This document shows positions 7,477 through 15,467 of a stretch of DNA of 19,097 nt, in pieces. The stretch's first letter is position 1. Each line of letters begins with the position of its first letter. The notes beneath the pieces were generated by a model. The model was not told where the DNA came from. It saw only the letters and a program-made list of their open reading frames with translations, and made no database searches. This DNA comes from Candidatus Competibacteraceae bacterium (GTDB lineage: Bacteria > Pseudomonadota > Gammaproteobacteria > Competibacterales > Competibacteraceae). A program made the translations under genes and the position numbers. The DNA is taken from contig JAGRHM010000069.1 in assembly GCA_020445005.1 (NCBI GenBank), positions 1 to 19,097 of the forward strand, written 5' to 3'.

Positions 7477-8847
7477 TCAAATCTCCCCCATCACCTCGTT
7501 TAACCGGGTCACCCCGCGCACTTCCAGGCCCTCGATTCGTTTACCGCCACGGCGCGGCGCATTGGCCCGAGGCACAATCGCCTGCTTGAATCCATGCTTG
7601 GCCGCTTCGCGCAACCGCTCCTCGCCATTGGGCACCGGGCGGATTTCCCCGGCCAGCCCCACTTCGCCGAACACCACCAGATCGGTCGGCAAAGGCCGGT
7701 CGCGAAAGCTGGACAGCGCCGCCAGCAGCACCGCCAGATCGGCGGCTGTTTCATTAATCCGCACCCCGCCAACGGCGTTGACATAGACATCCTGATCGTA
7801 CATCGCCACACCGCCGTGCCGGTGCAATACCGCCAGCAACATTGCCAAGCGATTCTGCTCCAGCCCCAGAGTGACGCGGCGCGGGTGGCCGCCGTGACAT
7901 TCATCAACCAGCGCCTGAATCTCCACCAACAACGGTCGGGTGCCTTCGCGAGTGACCATGATCACGCTGCCGGCAACCGGCGTGTCATGACGGGAAAGAA
8001 AGATCGCCGAAGGATTACTGACCTCTTTTAAACCATCCTCAGTCATGGCGAACACGCCCAGTTCATTGACCGGTCCGTAGCGGTTTTTCACCGCCCGCAA
8101 CACTCTTAACCGGCCACTGGGATCGCCCTCAAAATACAGCACGGTATCGACCATGTGCTCCAGCACCCGGGGACCAGCGATCGCGCCCTCCTTAGTCACA
8201 TGGCCGACCAGAAACAGGGCGGTACCTGTTGCCTTGGCGAAGCGCACCAGTTGTGCCGCGCTCTCCCGCACCTGGGCGACCGAACCCGGCGCGGATTGCA
8301 GCCGTTCGGTATAGACGGTCTGAATCGAATCGATGACCATGACCCGAGGCTGTTCGATTTCAGCGGTCGCCAGAATACGTTCGACGTTAATTTCCGGCAG
8401 CAGACGCAACCGGTCGCGGGATAACTGCAAGCGCTGGGCGCGCAGGCTGATTTGCTGGGGGGATTCTTCGCCGCTGACGTACAGGGTTCGATCGCGTTCC
8501 GCCAGCACGGCCTGCACCTGTAACAAGAGCGTGGATTTACCAATGCCGGGATCGCCGCCAATCAGCGTCACCGACCCCTGGACCAGCCCACCGCCCAGGA
8601 CGCGATCCAGTTCGCCGTTGCCGCAGGACTGGCGGATTTCCGCCGTTGCATCCACCTCGGCTAGATTACGAATCTCTCCGGCGGTCGCGCCCGCATAACC
8701 GACCGGCTTCATCCCGGTCTTAGCCGGCGGGGTCGCTACGGTCTCCTGAAGGGTATTCCAGGTTCCGCAGTCGCCACATTGACCGGACCATTTGCTGGCT
8801 TGCGCGCCACATTCGGTGCAGACATAGATCGTGCGGGCTTTGCTCAC
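7477..8847 (-). CDS. radA: DNA repair protein RadA
   Basis: A 456-residue RadA (Sms), a RecA-like DnaB-type helicase that promotes branch migration in recombinational repair. Domains in order: a four-cysteine zinc finger (Cys10, 13, 24, 27), a RecA-like ATPase with Walker A GGDPGIGKST (97-106) and VMVIDSIQT, the RadA-specific KNRYG motif (254-258), and a C-terminal Lon-protease-like domain (LAVLLAALSS, GEVGLAGEIRPV). The frame is open to 9174, but the extra residues do not belong to the family. GTG at 8847 directly precedes SKARTIYVC, has GAAGAGGG upstream, and overlaps the alr stop as GTGA, giving the usual length. It is co-transcribed and probably translationally coupled with alr. Confidence 0.95.
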   Translation of the reverse strand: MSKARTIYVCTECGAQASKWSGQCGDCGTWNTLQETVATPPAKTGMKPVGYAGATAGEIRNLAEVDATAEIRQSCGNGELDRVLGGGLVQGSVTLIGGDPGIGKSTLLLQVQAVLAERDRTLYVSGEESPQQISLRAQRLQLSRDRLRLLPEINVERILATAEIEQPRVMVIDSIQTVYTERLQSAPGSVAQVRESAAQLVRFAKATGTALFLVGHVTKEGAIAGPRVLEHMVDTVLYFEGDPSGRLRVLRAVKNRYGPVNELGVFAMTEDGLKEVSNPSAIFLSRHDTPVAGSVIMVTREGTRPLLVEIQALVDECHGGHPRRVTLGLEQNRLAMLLAVLHRHGGVAMYDQDVYVNAVGGVRINETAADLAVLLAALSSFRDRPLPTDLVVFGEVGLAGEIRPVPNGEERLREAAKHGFKQAIVPRANAPRRGGKRIEGLEVRGVTRLNEVMGEI

Positions 8848-9950
8848 AAACCCTCTTCCCGGCCAGGATGAGGGATCTGAGTAATTTCCGCTTTTACTCG
8901 CGCCGTTATCCCACACAACAAAGTATAGGAAATCGTCCCCGCCGCTTGCGCGATGCGCTCCACCGGCAACCCCTCGCCCCACAGCACCACTGGATCGCCG
9001 ATACGCGCTTCGGGATGCTGGCGTAAATCCAGCGTAATCATATCCATCGATACCCGGCCCACTAACGGTGTTTCCCGACCATTGACCAGCACCGGCGTTC
9101 CGGACGGCGCATGGCGTGGATAACCGTCGCCATAACCCACCGCCGCAACCCCCACATCCATGTCCTCCGGACAAATCCAGGTTCCGCCGTACCCAATCGG
9201 CTCCCCCCGCTGCAGGCGTTTGATGGAAATCAGCCGAGTGTGAAAGGTCATGACGGGCCGCAAACCTTCGTCAGCGGCGAGACTGTCCACGAACGGCGAC
9301 GCGCCATACAGCATGATGCCGGGTCGCACCCAGTCAAAATGGGTCTGCGGCCAACCGAGAATGCCCGCGGAATTCGCTAGAGAGCGTTCACCGGGCAGAC
9401 CGTTGATGGCGTTTTCAAAAACTCTGAGTTGCCGAAGCGTATCATCGCAATCCCGCTCATCGGCCCGCGCCAGATGGCTCATCAAGCCAATATTCGGCGT
9501 TGCTACCACACTGTCGCGCACCCGCCGAAAAATCGCCGGCGTGGCCTCTGGCTCCAGCCCCAACCGATGCATGCCGGTATCCATCTTCAACCAGACCCGG
9601 AGCGGTCGCTCCAACCGGGCGGTTTCTAGCATACGGGCTTGTTCGGGATGATGGACGGCGATTTCCAAGCCATGATCGGCGCACAGTGGTAATTCCGCCG
9701 CCTCAAATACGCCTTCCAGGAGCAGAATTGGCCGGGTGACGCCCGCCGCGCGCAGGATCAGCGCCTCCTCGATGCAGGCCACGGCAAACGCATCAGCCTT
9801 TAGAGTACGGGCGACCCACTGCAGTCCATGACCATAGCCATCGGCCTTAACGGCGGCCGCCACCCGACGGCCCGGAGCGGCCGCCCGGACCCGTTGCAGA
9901 TTGTGAACCAGCGCCCCCGGATCGAGGCGCACTGTGGTTGCTCGACTCAT
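8844..9950 (-). CDS. alr: Alanine racemase
   Basis: A 368-residue PLP-dependent enzyme converting L-alanine to D-alanine for peptidoglycan. The PLP lysine is Lys35 in AVKADGYGHG. KMDTGMHRLG, the SLANSAG block, and GYGDGYPR (with the catalytic tyrosine near 273) followed by LVGRVSMDM complete the family signatures. The gene begins inside the 3' end of the dnaB frame: 104 bp are shared in a different frame. It ends overlapping the radA GTG. The Shine-Dalgarno is weak, consistent with coupling to upstream translation. Length and N-terminus are normal for Alr, so the oddity of the overlap lies on the DnaB side. Confidence 0.95.
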   Translation of the reverse strand: MSRATTVRLDPGALVHNLQRVRAAAPGRRVAAAVKADGYGHGLQWVARTLKADAFAVACIEEALILRAAGVTRPILLLEGVFEAAELPLCADHGLEIAVHHPEQARMLETARLERPLRVWLKMDTGMHRLGLEPEATPAIFRRVRDSVVATPNIGLMSHLARADERDCDDTLRQLRVFENAINGLPGERSLANSAGILGWPQTHFDWVRPGIMLYGASPFVDSLAADEGLRPVMTFHTRLISIKRLQRGEPIGYGGTWICPEDMDVGVAAVGYGDGYPRHAPSGTPVLVNGRETPLVGRVSMDMITLDLRQHPEARIGDPVVLWGEGLPVERIAQAAGTISYTLLCGITARVKAEITQIPHPGREEGL

Positions 9951-12609
9951 AATTGGATGAATAGGATTGAGGGGCGTGACTCTCGAACCGGGTATATTGC
10001 CCCCGGAAAGTCAGGCGAACCGTACCAATGGGACCATTGCGCTGCTTACCGATGATGATTTCAGCAACGCCTTTTTCGGGACTCTCGGGATTGTAAACTT
10101 CATCGCGGTAAATGAAACAAATCAGATCCGCATCCTGTTCTATGGCACCCGAATTATGACTCACAATCCCATCAGCCAACCATGAAGCAGGTCCAGGAAC
10201 CGTCAAGTCAAAGACTTCCTCTTCGCCATCCGGCTGAATACTCACCACACGATCCCAAAACACATCGTCATGTATTGCCCAACGCATTAAGCTTTCATCC
10301 TGGAGCAATGCAGCATAGCTACTCATCGTGTCCCGCGATGGGGCAAAACGAAAATGTGAGCTACCCCCATAAGCAGTTCCCCGCAGCGCTGCCATTTCCC
10401 GCTGGGTCATCTCACGCTCTCGCATCAGGGCGCGAACCTCGACAAATACAGCTTGCGGCAAAGTATCTACATTCGGGTTAACCTGAAGCCCGCTAAGTCG
10501 CCCAGCAAGCTGTTCCGCTGATCGACAACGTGGACCGAAAGCGCCAACCTTCTCAAGGAAGAGACTTTGCTGATCTGAACCGGAAATATCTACCGTGTAG
10601 ACAGGGTGTATGCCATGACGACAAACCACTGACCGGAGACGCGCAACAATGCCAAATCTCAGCAATAATACCGCTACATCTTCCGCCAACCCGCGACTTG
10701 CGGTACTGAAAAACACCCTCGGAGAACCTTTCTGATCAATGGGTCGAACCGCGATACTGCCATCGGTTGCCCAAAGATGCCGAAGCAACAATGCAATCTG
10801 ATGATTACCCAATCTGAATACTTCAGCGGGCAAGCGTTTTTCGTGAGAACGCTGATCGAAAATACCTAAACCCCGTAACCACCGATTAATACCCAGCGGT
10901 CGCCAGCGGTTGCCATTGCCGGAAAAAACCAGTTGATGCCAATTACCACGGCCAGGATGTCGATTAATCATGACACCAAAAGTTTCGGCTGCCTGACGGA
11001 CTGCTTCACTGTTTTCCTCAGAAGCCGTGGTATACCGCAAGGGCTGATGTTTGAGATAGCTACCATCACCCACAAGATGTCCAAGCAAAATAATATGGGA
11101 TTCTGGCCAAACAACCAACGCGGTTGGTTCAGGTACGCGACGCGCGAAAGCTAATCGATCACCGACTGCAAGGTCTGAAATCCTGATCCAACCGCTGGTG
11201 CCATACAGTCGATGTTGAGCAGTAGCCCGGATTTGTCGCCCACTTGCCAGCGAGACGCAAAACACGGGCTTAACCCCAACCGACCAAACCTTGTCGCTAT
11301 TTGCCTGGATAACGCATCTTTCCTGGGACAAGGCCAAGACCGCCGGTTGCGCGCCGACTAAATCCCGGATGGGAACTCGACGACCATCAGCCAGCATGAC
11401 CTGCGTTTCGCCTGTAACACACTCACGCAAATCCGACATAATGGGCCGTTTCTCACCGCGTTGCTCCAGCGTACGGTTGAGCTGCGACAACGCCACGACC
11501 GGCACCGACAATTCTTTGGCCAGCGCCTTGAGCGAACGCGAAATCTCCGAGACCTCGGTCGCCCGGTTCTCATTACTGCCCGGCACCTGCATCAGTTGGA
11601 GATAGTCGACGACGATCAGGCCCAACTGCCCCTCCTGCCGGTGCAAACGCCGCGCCCGCGCCCGCAACTCATTCGGACTGAGGTTGGAACTGTCATCAAT
11701 AAACAGGCGAGCTTCGGACAGCAACGTCACTGCCGAGGTCAAGCGCGGCCAATCCTCCTCCGCCAACCGCCCGGTGCGAATGCGGTGCTGATCAATTTGC
11801 CCCAGCGACGACATCAAGCGCATGAGCAGACTTTCACAGGGCATTTCCATACTGAAAACCGCTACCGCGCACTTCAGTTGAATCGCCGCGTATTCAACGA
11901 TGTTCATCGCTAGGCTGGTCTTGCCCATCGATGGCCGGCCCGCAATCACAATCAGTTCGCCCGGCTGCAACCCCGCCGTCTTCTCATCAAAATCCGGCCA
12001 GCCAGTCGCCAGGCCGGTAATCGCATTATCACTTTGGAACAGCAGGTCGATCCGCTCCACCGTGCGCGCCAGCATGTCCTTGATATTGAAAAATCCTTCG
12101 CGGGCGCGCAGACCCCGTTCGGCAATAGCGAAAATCCGTTTCTCGGCATCGTCCAGCAAGTCTTTGCTATTCAGTCCCTTGGGATCATAGGCATTGTCGG
12201 CAATCTCCGCCGCAATCCGCACCAGACCGCGCCGGATCGCCCGCTCCCGAATAATATCGGCATAAGCGCGGACATTGGCGGCGCTCGGCGTATCATTGGC
12301 CATCGCCACCAGATACGCCAACCCTCCAGCTTCCTCCAACTGATTATGGTTCTGAAGCCACTCCGAGAGCGTGACCGGATCAAAAGGCATGCTCTCTTCC
12401 GCCAAGCGGCGAATGGCGCGAAAAATCAACTGGTGATCATGCCGGTAAAAATCACTGTCGCTCAGTCGATCGGCAATCTGATCCCAAGTGGTGTTGGCAA
12501 TGATCAACCCACCCAACACCGCCTGTTCCGCTTCCAGGGAATGCGGCGGTATCCGCAGAGACTCGGCAGCGGCATCCTTACGATAGGGAAATGGGGAGAC
12601 GGGCTGCAT
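9847..12609 (-). CDS. dnaB: Replicative DNA helicase DnaB, intein-containing precursor
   Basis: A 920-residue precursor of the hexameric replication-fork helicase. The host part has the N-terminal collar domain (IPPHSLEAEQAVLGGL from about residue 21), then the RecA-like helicase core with Walker A GRPSMGKTS (224-232), Walker B LIVVDYLQLM (331-340) and LSQLNRTLE. A 423-residue intein interrupts it between SDLRE396 and Ser820 of SGAIEQDAD. After splicing, DnaB would be 497 residues, versus about 470 in E. coli. The excess is a Gly/Ser-rich tail (from about residue 888) read from DNA that also encodes the Alr N-terminus in another frame. I find no convincing Shine-Dalgarno before the ATG, but no other in-frame start gives a complete N-terminus. 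It lies downstream of rplI across a repeat-bearing gap. Confidence 0.93.
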   Translation of the reverse strand: MQPVSPFPYRKDAAAESLRIPPHSLEAEQAVLGGLIIANTTWDQIADRLSDSDFYRHDHQLIFRAIRRLAEESMPFDPVTLSEWLQNHNQLEEAGGLAYLVAMANDTPSAANVRAYADIIRERAIRRGLVRIAAEIADNAYDPKGLNSKDLLDDAEKRIFAIAERGLRAREGFFNIKDMLARTVERIDLLFQSDNAITGLATGWPDFDEKTAGLQPGELIVIAGRPSMGKTSLAMNIVEYAAIQLKCAVAVFSMEMPCESLLMRLMSSLGQIDQHRIRTGRLAEEDWPRLTSAVTLLSEARLFIDDSSNLSPNELRARARRLHRQEGQLGLIVVDYLQLMQVPGSNENRATEVSEISRSLKALAKELSVPVVALSQLNRTLEQRGEKRPIMSDLRECVTGETQVMLADGRRVPIRDLVGAQPAVLALSQERCVIQANSDKVWSVGVKPVFCVSLASGRQIRATAQHRLYGTSGWIRISDLAVGDRLAFARRVPEPTALVVWPESHIILLGHLVGDGSYLKHQPLRYTTASEENSEAVRQAAETFGVMINRHPGRGNWHQLVFSGNGNRWRPLGINRWLRGLGIFDQRSHEKRLPAEVFRLGNHQIALLLRHLWATDGSIAVRPIDQKGSPRVFFSTASRGLAEDVAVLLLRFGIVARLRSVVCRHGIHPVYTVDISGSDQQSLFLEKVGAFGPRCRSAEQLAGRLSGLQVNPNVDTLPQAVFVEVRALMREREMTQREMAALRGTAYGGSSHFRFAPSRDTMSSYAALLQDESLMRWAIHDDVFWDRVVSIQPDGEEEVFDLTVPGPASWLADGIVSHNSGAIEQDADLICFIYRDEVYNPESPEKGVAEIIIGKQRNGPIGTVRLTFRGQYTRFESHAPQSYSSNYESSNHSAPRSGGAGSQSATGPGGRSGPSGGGRR
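10153..11421 (-). mobile_element. DnaB intein with LAGLIDADG homing endonuclease
   Basis: An in-frame protein intron covering residues 397-819 of the DnaB precursor. Splicing blocks are complete: Cys397 opens block A (CVTGETQVMLADG), block B has TAQH (463-466), block F is VFDLTVPGPASW and block G ends HN819, followed by Ser820 as the +1 nucleophile, so class 1 splicing should work. The endonuclease core has two LAGLIDADG-like helices, LLGHLVGDGS (508-517) and LLRHLWATDGS (608-618), each with its acidic residue. A helix-turn-helix-like segment follows (EREMTQREMAALRG, about 731-744). The insertion lies in the conserved DLRE/SGAIEQD core motif used by several other DnaB inteins. It is visibly less GC-rich than its host gene, consistent with horizontal entry. 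Confidence 0.93.
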
Positions 12610-12637
12610 AGCGGACCGACGACAAGTAGTGGTTTGA

Positions 12638-12678
12638 GGTATCAGGTATCAGGTATCAGGTATCAGGCATCAGGTTCA
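12638..12678. repeat. GGTATCA tandem heptamer repeat
   Basis: Four perfect head-to-tail copies of GGTATCA, then GGCATCA and a degraded GGTTCA, lie 29 bp upstream of the dnaB start codon. This is a short tandem (slippage-type) array in the rplI-dnaB gap. No function can be read from it, and its copy number is likely to vary between strains. Confidence 0.85.
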
Positions 12679-12685
12679 GATCGGC

Positions 12686-12712
12686 AGGTTGGGCGCAGGA
12701 CGCGCCCGACCT
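12686..12712. repeat. Imperfect stem-loop element in the rplI-dnaB gap
   Basis: AGGT-T-GGGCGC, the loop AGGAC, then GCGCCC-G-ACCT: eleven pairs including one T-G wobble. It is not followed by a T-tract on either strand, so it is not a classic terminator. It looks like the kind of small GC-rich palindrome that recurs between genes in gammaproteobacteria. It might also damp transcription between rplI and dnaB. Confidence 0.5.
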
Positions 12713-12801
12713 ACTTTGCTGCTTTGCTGGCCTGGTCGCCCGGAACCCGCAGCGCCAGCGCCAATTCATTCTAGTTCAACTTATCGATTGCAGCGACTGC
12801 A

Positions 12802-13251
12802 TCAAGCTTCAGCGATCACGTTGACGCGAATCTGCGTCTTAATCTCTGGATGCAAATGTAGATCCACATCGTATTCGCCAATCTGGCGAATCGACCCCTG
12901 TGGCAACCGGACTTCCTGCTTTTGCAACTCAATGCCGGCGGCGGAAACCGCATTGGCAATATCAGCGGAACCGACCGAACCGAACAACCGACCTTCACTA
13001 CCGCTTTTCACCGACAAGGTCACGATCAACTCCGCCAACTGCTCAGCACGCGCCCTAGCCTTAGTCAATGCCTCGGCGGCAATTCGCTCCAGTTCAGCGC
13101 GGCGCGCTTCGAAACGCGCAATATTCTTCGGGGTCGCTTCAGTGGCTTTCCCCTTGGGAATGAGAAAATTGCGCGCGTAACCCGGCTTTACCTCAACCCG
13201 GTCGCCCAGCAGACCCAAATCAGCAATTCTTTCCAGCAGAATGATTTCCAT
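12802..13251 (-). CDS. rplI: 50S ribosomal protein L9
   Basis: A 149-residue bL9, which binds 23S rRNA domain V with its N-domain and reaches out from the 50S subunit with its C-domain. The N-terminal MEIILLERIADLG, then VEVKPGYARNFLIPKGKA (the diagnostic L9 block), a connecting helix rich in Ala, Glu and Arg, and the C-domain GRLFGSVGSADIA are all present. An upstream in-frame start at 13272 would add seven foreign residues. The ATG at 13251 has GGAG seven bases before it and gives exactly the family length. It is the last ribosomal gene of the rpsF operon, followed by the repeat-bearing gap before dnaB. Confidence 0.96.
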   Translation of the reverse strand: MEIILLERIADLGLLGDRVEVKPGYARNFLIPKGKATEATPKNIARFEARRAELERIAAEALTKARARAEQLAELIVTLSVKSGSEGRLFGSVGSADIANAVSAAGIELQKQEVRLPQGSIRQIGEYDVDLHLHPEIKTQIRVNVIAEA

Positions 13252-13282
13252 TTTTAAACTCCAAATAATCACTTATTCAAAT

Positions 13283-14200
13283 TCAGTTTGCGTCCGGCCG
13301 CGCCCGGATACGGCTTCGAAAATCAGCCCAGGCATCAACCACCCCCAGCGTCATCACCACCTGCGACAGCAGCGGAACCAGCAACAGGTAGAACAACACC
13401 AGCCAGGCTGACGATAAGCGCCGCTTCAATACGATCGCATGAACCAGAGTGATCCCTTGCACCGTGTACGGCACGCCCAGAACCAGCAACCCATTGGCCA
13501 ATGGCGGCCAGCCAAACGCCAAGGTTGCGCCGAACAACGCCAAGGTAAAGGTCGCCAGCGGTCGCCCCAGTTGCAACTCATGAAATTCAGGACGAAAGCC
13601 ACCAGGATTGAACAGCAATGCCTGTTGCCAGCGGCCCAGCAACAACGCCAGCAGTACGACCATCATCACTGCGCCCACCACCTGTCCCGGCAACCAGGGC
13701 GCCCATGCCTTGAGCAGCTCCAGCCATTGCTCCAACAACGCCTGGTCACCGGACGGTCCCACTGGCGCCAGCGTCGCCAGTTCCTGTTGAAACTGATCCA
13801 GCAAGGGATTCCACCAGACTACCGGATCGCCCAGCGCCAGATAAAAACCGGCGACACCCAGTAAACCCAGCATGGCCGCCGCCTGCAACGTTTGCGACAG
13901 TGAAATGGTGGCTCGCAGCACCAACGCCAGCAGCCAGACCGGCAACCAAACCGTCAGCAAGACATCCAGCATCGGCCACGGAGCGCCCAAAACCTGCCAA
14001 CTCAGGGCGACAGCGACGGTCCCCGCCAGCGCCATGATCAGCGCTCCCTCGACCGGTCCCCGACGCAAGGCAACTAGCGCCACCACCGCCCCCGACACAA
14101 TCAGCAGCGGCGGGAACAACCAGAAAGACACTGCAGCAACCGATGCGATCAACGCCGCCGACCCGCGACCACGCATGATGAAAGCGGCGAGTGATTTCAC
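13283..14200 (-). CDS. DUF2232 family multi-pass membrane protein
   Basis: A 305-residue, strongly hydrophobic inner-membrane protein with roughly eight predicted helices spread over its length, for example LIASVAAVSFWLFPPLLIVS, the LTVWLPVWLLALVL stretch, AAMLGLLGVAGFYLAL, AVMMVVLLALLLG and LVLFYLLLVPLLS. It matches the DUF2232 family found between rpsR and rplI in many gammaproteobacteria, whose function is unknown. The start is a GTG (14198-14200) giving MKSLAAFIMRGRG, the usual N-terminus; the Shine-Dalgarno is weak and an ATG eight codons later is possible. Its place in a ribosomal/replication operon is conserved, but no role can be derived from the sequence. Confidence 0.85.
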   Translation of the reverse strand: MKSLAAFIMRGRGSAALIASVAAVSFWLFPPLLIVSGAVVALVALRRGPVEGALIMALAGTVAVALSWQVLGAPWPMLDVLLTVWLPVWLLALVLRATISLSQTLQAAAMLGLLGVAGFYLALGDPVVWWNPLLDQFQQELATLAPVGPSGDQALLEQWLELLKAWAPWLPGQVVGAVMMVVLLALLLGRWQQALLFNPGGFRPEFHELQLGRPLATFTLALFGATLAFGWPPLANGLLVLGVPYTVQGITLVHAIVLKRRLSSAWLVLFYLLLVPLLSQVVMTLGVVDAWADFRSRIRARPDAN

Positions 14201-14248
14201 GCTGAAGGGTTCCCAACGGGTTCCGTTCGGGTTGCCCCGAGTCGGCGT

Positions 14249-14473
14249 TTAATGTCGGTCGCAGTACGGCAACAGCGCCAGGAAGCGGGCGCGCTTGATC
14301 GCTACCGACAACTGCCGCTGGTAACGGGCCTTGGTTCCGGTAATCCGGCTGGGCACAATCTTGCCGGTTTCGGTGATGTAGTTCTTCAGAACAGCAATGT
14401 CCTTGTAATCAATTTCCTTGACGCCCTCAGCGGTGAAACGGCAAAACTTTTTGCGACGGAAAAATCGCGACAT
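14249..14473 (-). CDS. rpsR: 30S ribosomal protein S18
   Basis: A 74-residue bS18 that binds 16S rRNA as a heterodimer with S6 on the platform of the small subunit. [38 protein letters not shown] and [19 protein letters not shown] cover the whole family consensus. GGAG lies seven bases before the ATG. It is encoded 16 bp after priB and is part of the rpsF-priB-rpsR operon. Confidence 0.97.
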   Translation of the reverse strand: MSRFFRRKKFCRFTAEGVKEIDYKDIAVLKNYITETGKIVPSRITGTKARYQRQLSVAIKRARFLALLPYCDRH

Positions 14474-14489
14474 GGAATTACTCCTCGGA

Positions 14490-14834
14490 TCATTCAGTAT
14501 TCAAAACGTCAATATGCGCGGCGTGCAGCACTAATCGGTACTCGCCCTCGCGGGAATTGGCGCGACTCACAAAGCCTCGCACCCGCACCGGCATCCCCGG
14601 CAACAGCCGCCGCGCAGCGTCAGCCAACGATTCGCCACAAGCGATGACCGGAATCCGACAACGCGCCTCACGGGGAAAACCCGCTTCGAGTTGACCGGAG
14701 TGATGGTCCAGCAAAAACCGGCCAATGGCTACCCCGGCAGGGGAGACGCGCACTTCACCCGCTCCAACAACTTGGCCAGCAATGACCAGCCAGTTGTCGG
14801 CGGAAGCAGCCGCAGTCATGACCAGTGCAGTCAA
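14490..14834 (-). CDS. priB: Primosomal replication protein PriB
   Basis: A 114-residue single OB-fold protein related to SSB. In PriA-dependent replication restart it stabilises PriA on DNA and helps DnaT join. The OB-fold pattern [52 protein letters not shown] and [12 protein letters not shown] follows the PriB family. It sits between rpsF and rpsR, exactly where priB is found in gammaproteobacteria. The start is uncertain: TTG at 14834, six bases after the rpsF stop, or ATG at 14819, five codons later. Neither has a good Shine-Dalgarno, and coupling to rpsF translation is likely. Confidence 0.9.
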   Translation of the reverse strand: MTALVMTAAASADNWLVIAGQVVGAGEVRVSPAGVAIGRFLLDHHSGQLEAGFPREARCRIPVIACGESLADAARRLLPGMPVRVRGFVSRANSREGEYRLVLHAAHIDVLNTE

Positions 14835-14840
14835 CTTGGA

Positions 14841-15308
14841 TCAACGCATCTCGTCCTCGATCCCGGTCTCATCAGCGGTCTCTTGATCAAGATCACCGCT
14901 ATGATCCTCATCCTCTTCCCGATCGCGATCCTCATGATCCTCCCCCTGCTCATCCGCATCCTCCCGATCGTCGCGCTCGGCGCGCTCATCGCGCGATTTG
15001 ACCAAAGGCGAGGGTTCAGTTTCTGGAGCATCCCGCTGAATAATGAGATTGCGAATCACGGCGTCGTTGAAACGAAACGCCCTCTGGATTTCTTCGAGTA
15101 CTGTTTGGCTGCATTCGATGTTCATCAACACATAATGCGCCTTGTGAATCTTGTTAATGGGATAAGCCAACTGGCGCCGGCCCCAGTCCTCAAGGCGATG
15201 AACCTGACCGCCATCTTCTGCAATCAAGGCGCGATAACGCTCAATCATAGCGGGAACTTGTTCACTCTGGTCAGGATGGACCATGAACACGATTTCGTAA
15301 TGTCGCAT
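14841..15308 (-). CDS. rpsF: 30S ribosomal protein S6 with long acidic C-terminal tail
   Basis: A 155-residue bS6. Residues 1-95 are the ferredoxin-like S6 fold ([54 protein letters not shown]). Residues from about 102 to the end form a low-complexity tail dominated by Asp and Glu with scattered Arg and His. It is longer than the E. coli tail, which RimK extends with glutamates. GGAG lies six bases before the ATG. It is the first gene of the operon, with a promoter and a candidate autoregulatory hairpin upstream. S6 pairs with S18 encoded downstream. Confidence 0.96.
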   Translation of the reverse strand: MRHYEIVFMVHPDQSEQVPAMIERYRALIAEDGGQVHRLEDWGRRQLAYPINKIHKAHYVLMNIECSQTVLEEIQRAFRFNDAVIRNLIIQRDAPETEPSPLVKSRDERAERDDREDADEQGEDHEDRDREEDEDHSGDLDQETADETGIEDEMR

Positions 15309-15332
15309 AAAGGCTCCTTACGGATCAGGATA

Positions 15333-15355
15333 GCCTCCCGTAATAACGGTGAGGC
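15333..15355 (-). promoter_or_regulatory. Candidate S6:S18-binding hairpin in the rpsF leader
   Basis: In the rpsF 5' leader the RNA can fold as GCCUC-A-CCG-UUAUUA-CGG-GAGGC: a five-pair stem, a bulged A, three CCG/CGG pairs and a six-base loop. It ends 24 bases before the start codon. Bacterial rpsF leaders are known to carry a hairpin with a conserved CCG bound by the S6:S18 complex for feedback repression. The position and the CCG fit, but the exact bulge geometry does not clearly match, so this is tentative. Confidence 0.4.
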
Positions 15356-15392
15356 AAGGAGTCGCGACCCGACTGGGCCGCAGGGGGAAGGT

Positions 15393-15421
15393 ATCTTAGA
15401 GGCAAAGCCTGGGATGCGCAA
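15393..15421 (-). promoter_or_regulatory. Putative sigma70 promoter of the rpsF operon
   Basis: On the minus strand TTGCGC and TAAGAT are separated by exactly 17 bases. They lie about 85 bases upstream of the rpsF ATG, leaving room for a structured leader. Four of six bases match the consensus in each box. Confidence 0.45.
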
Positions 15422-15461
15422 CGCCAGTTCTTCCGGGAGAGAGCAAAACGCCGGGTTGCGC

Positions 15462-15467
15462 TATACT
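15462..15467 (+). promoter_or_regulatory. Possible -10 box for the cysE operon
   Basis: TATACT on the plus strand lies about 65 bases before the cysE ATG. I see no matching -35 hexamer at a normal distance, so this is weak evidence for a promoter in the divergent rpsF/cysE gap. Confidence 0.25.

Noticed and set aside
8848..9174. Open frame extending radA upstream
   Set aside because: The sequence before the GTG at 8847 is alr in another frame, and the RadA zinc finger begins right after that GTG.
12638..12678. Heptamer array considered as a CRISPR fragment
   Set aside because: Units are 7 bp head to tail with no spacers and there are no cas genes.
12034..12774. Plus-strand open frame across the dnaB start and the repeat region
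   Set aside because: It reads through tandem repeats and antisense to dnaB, so there is no evidence of coding.
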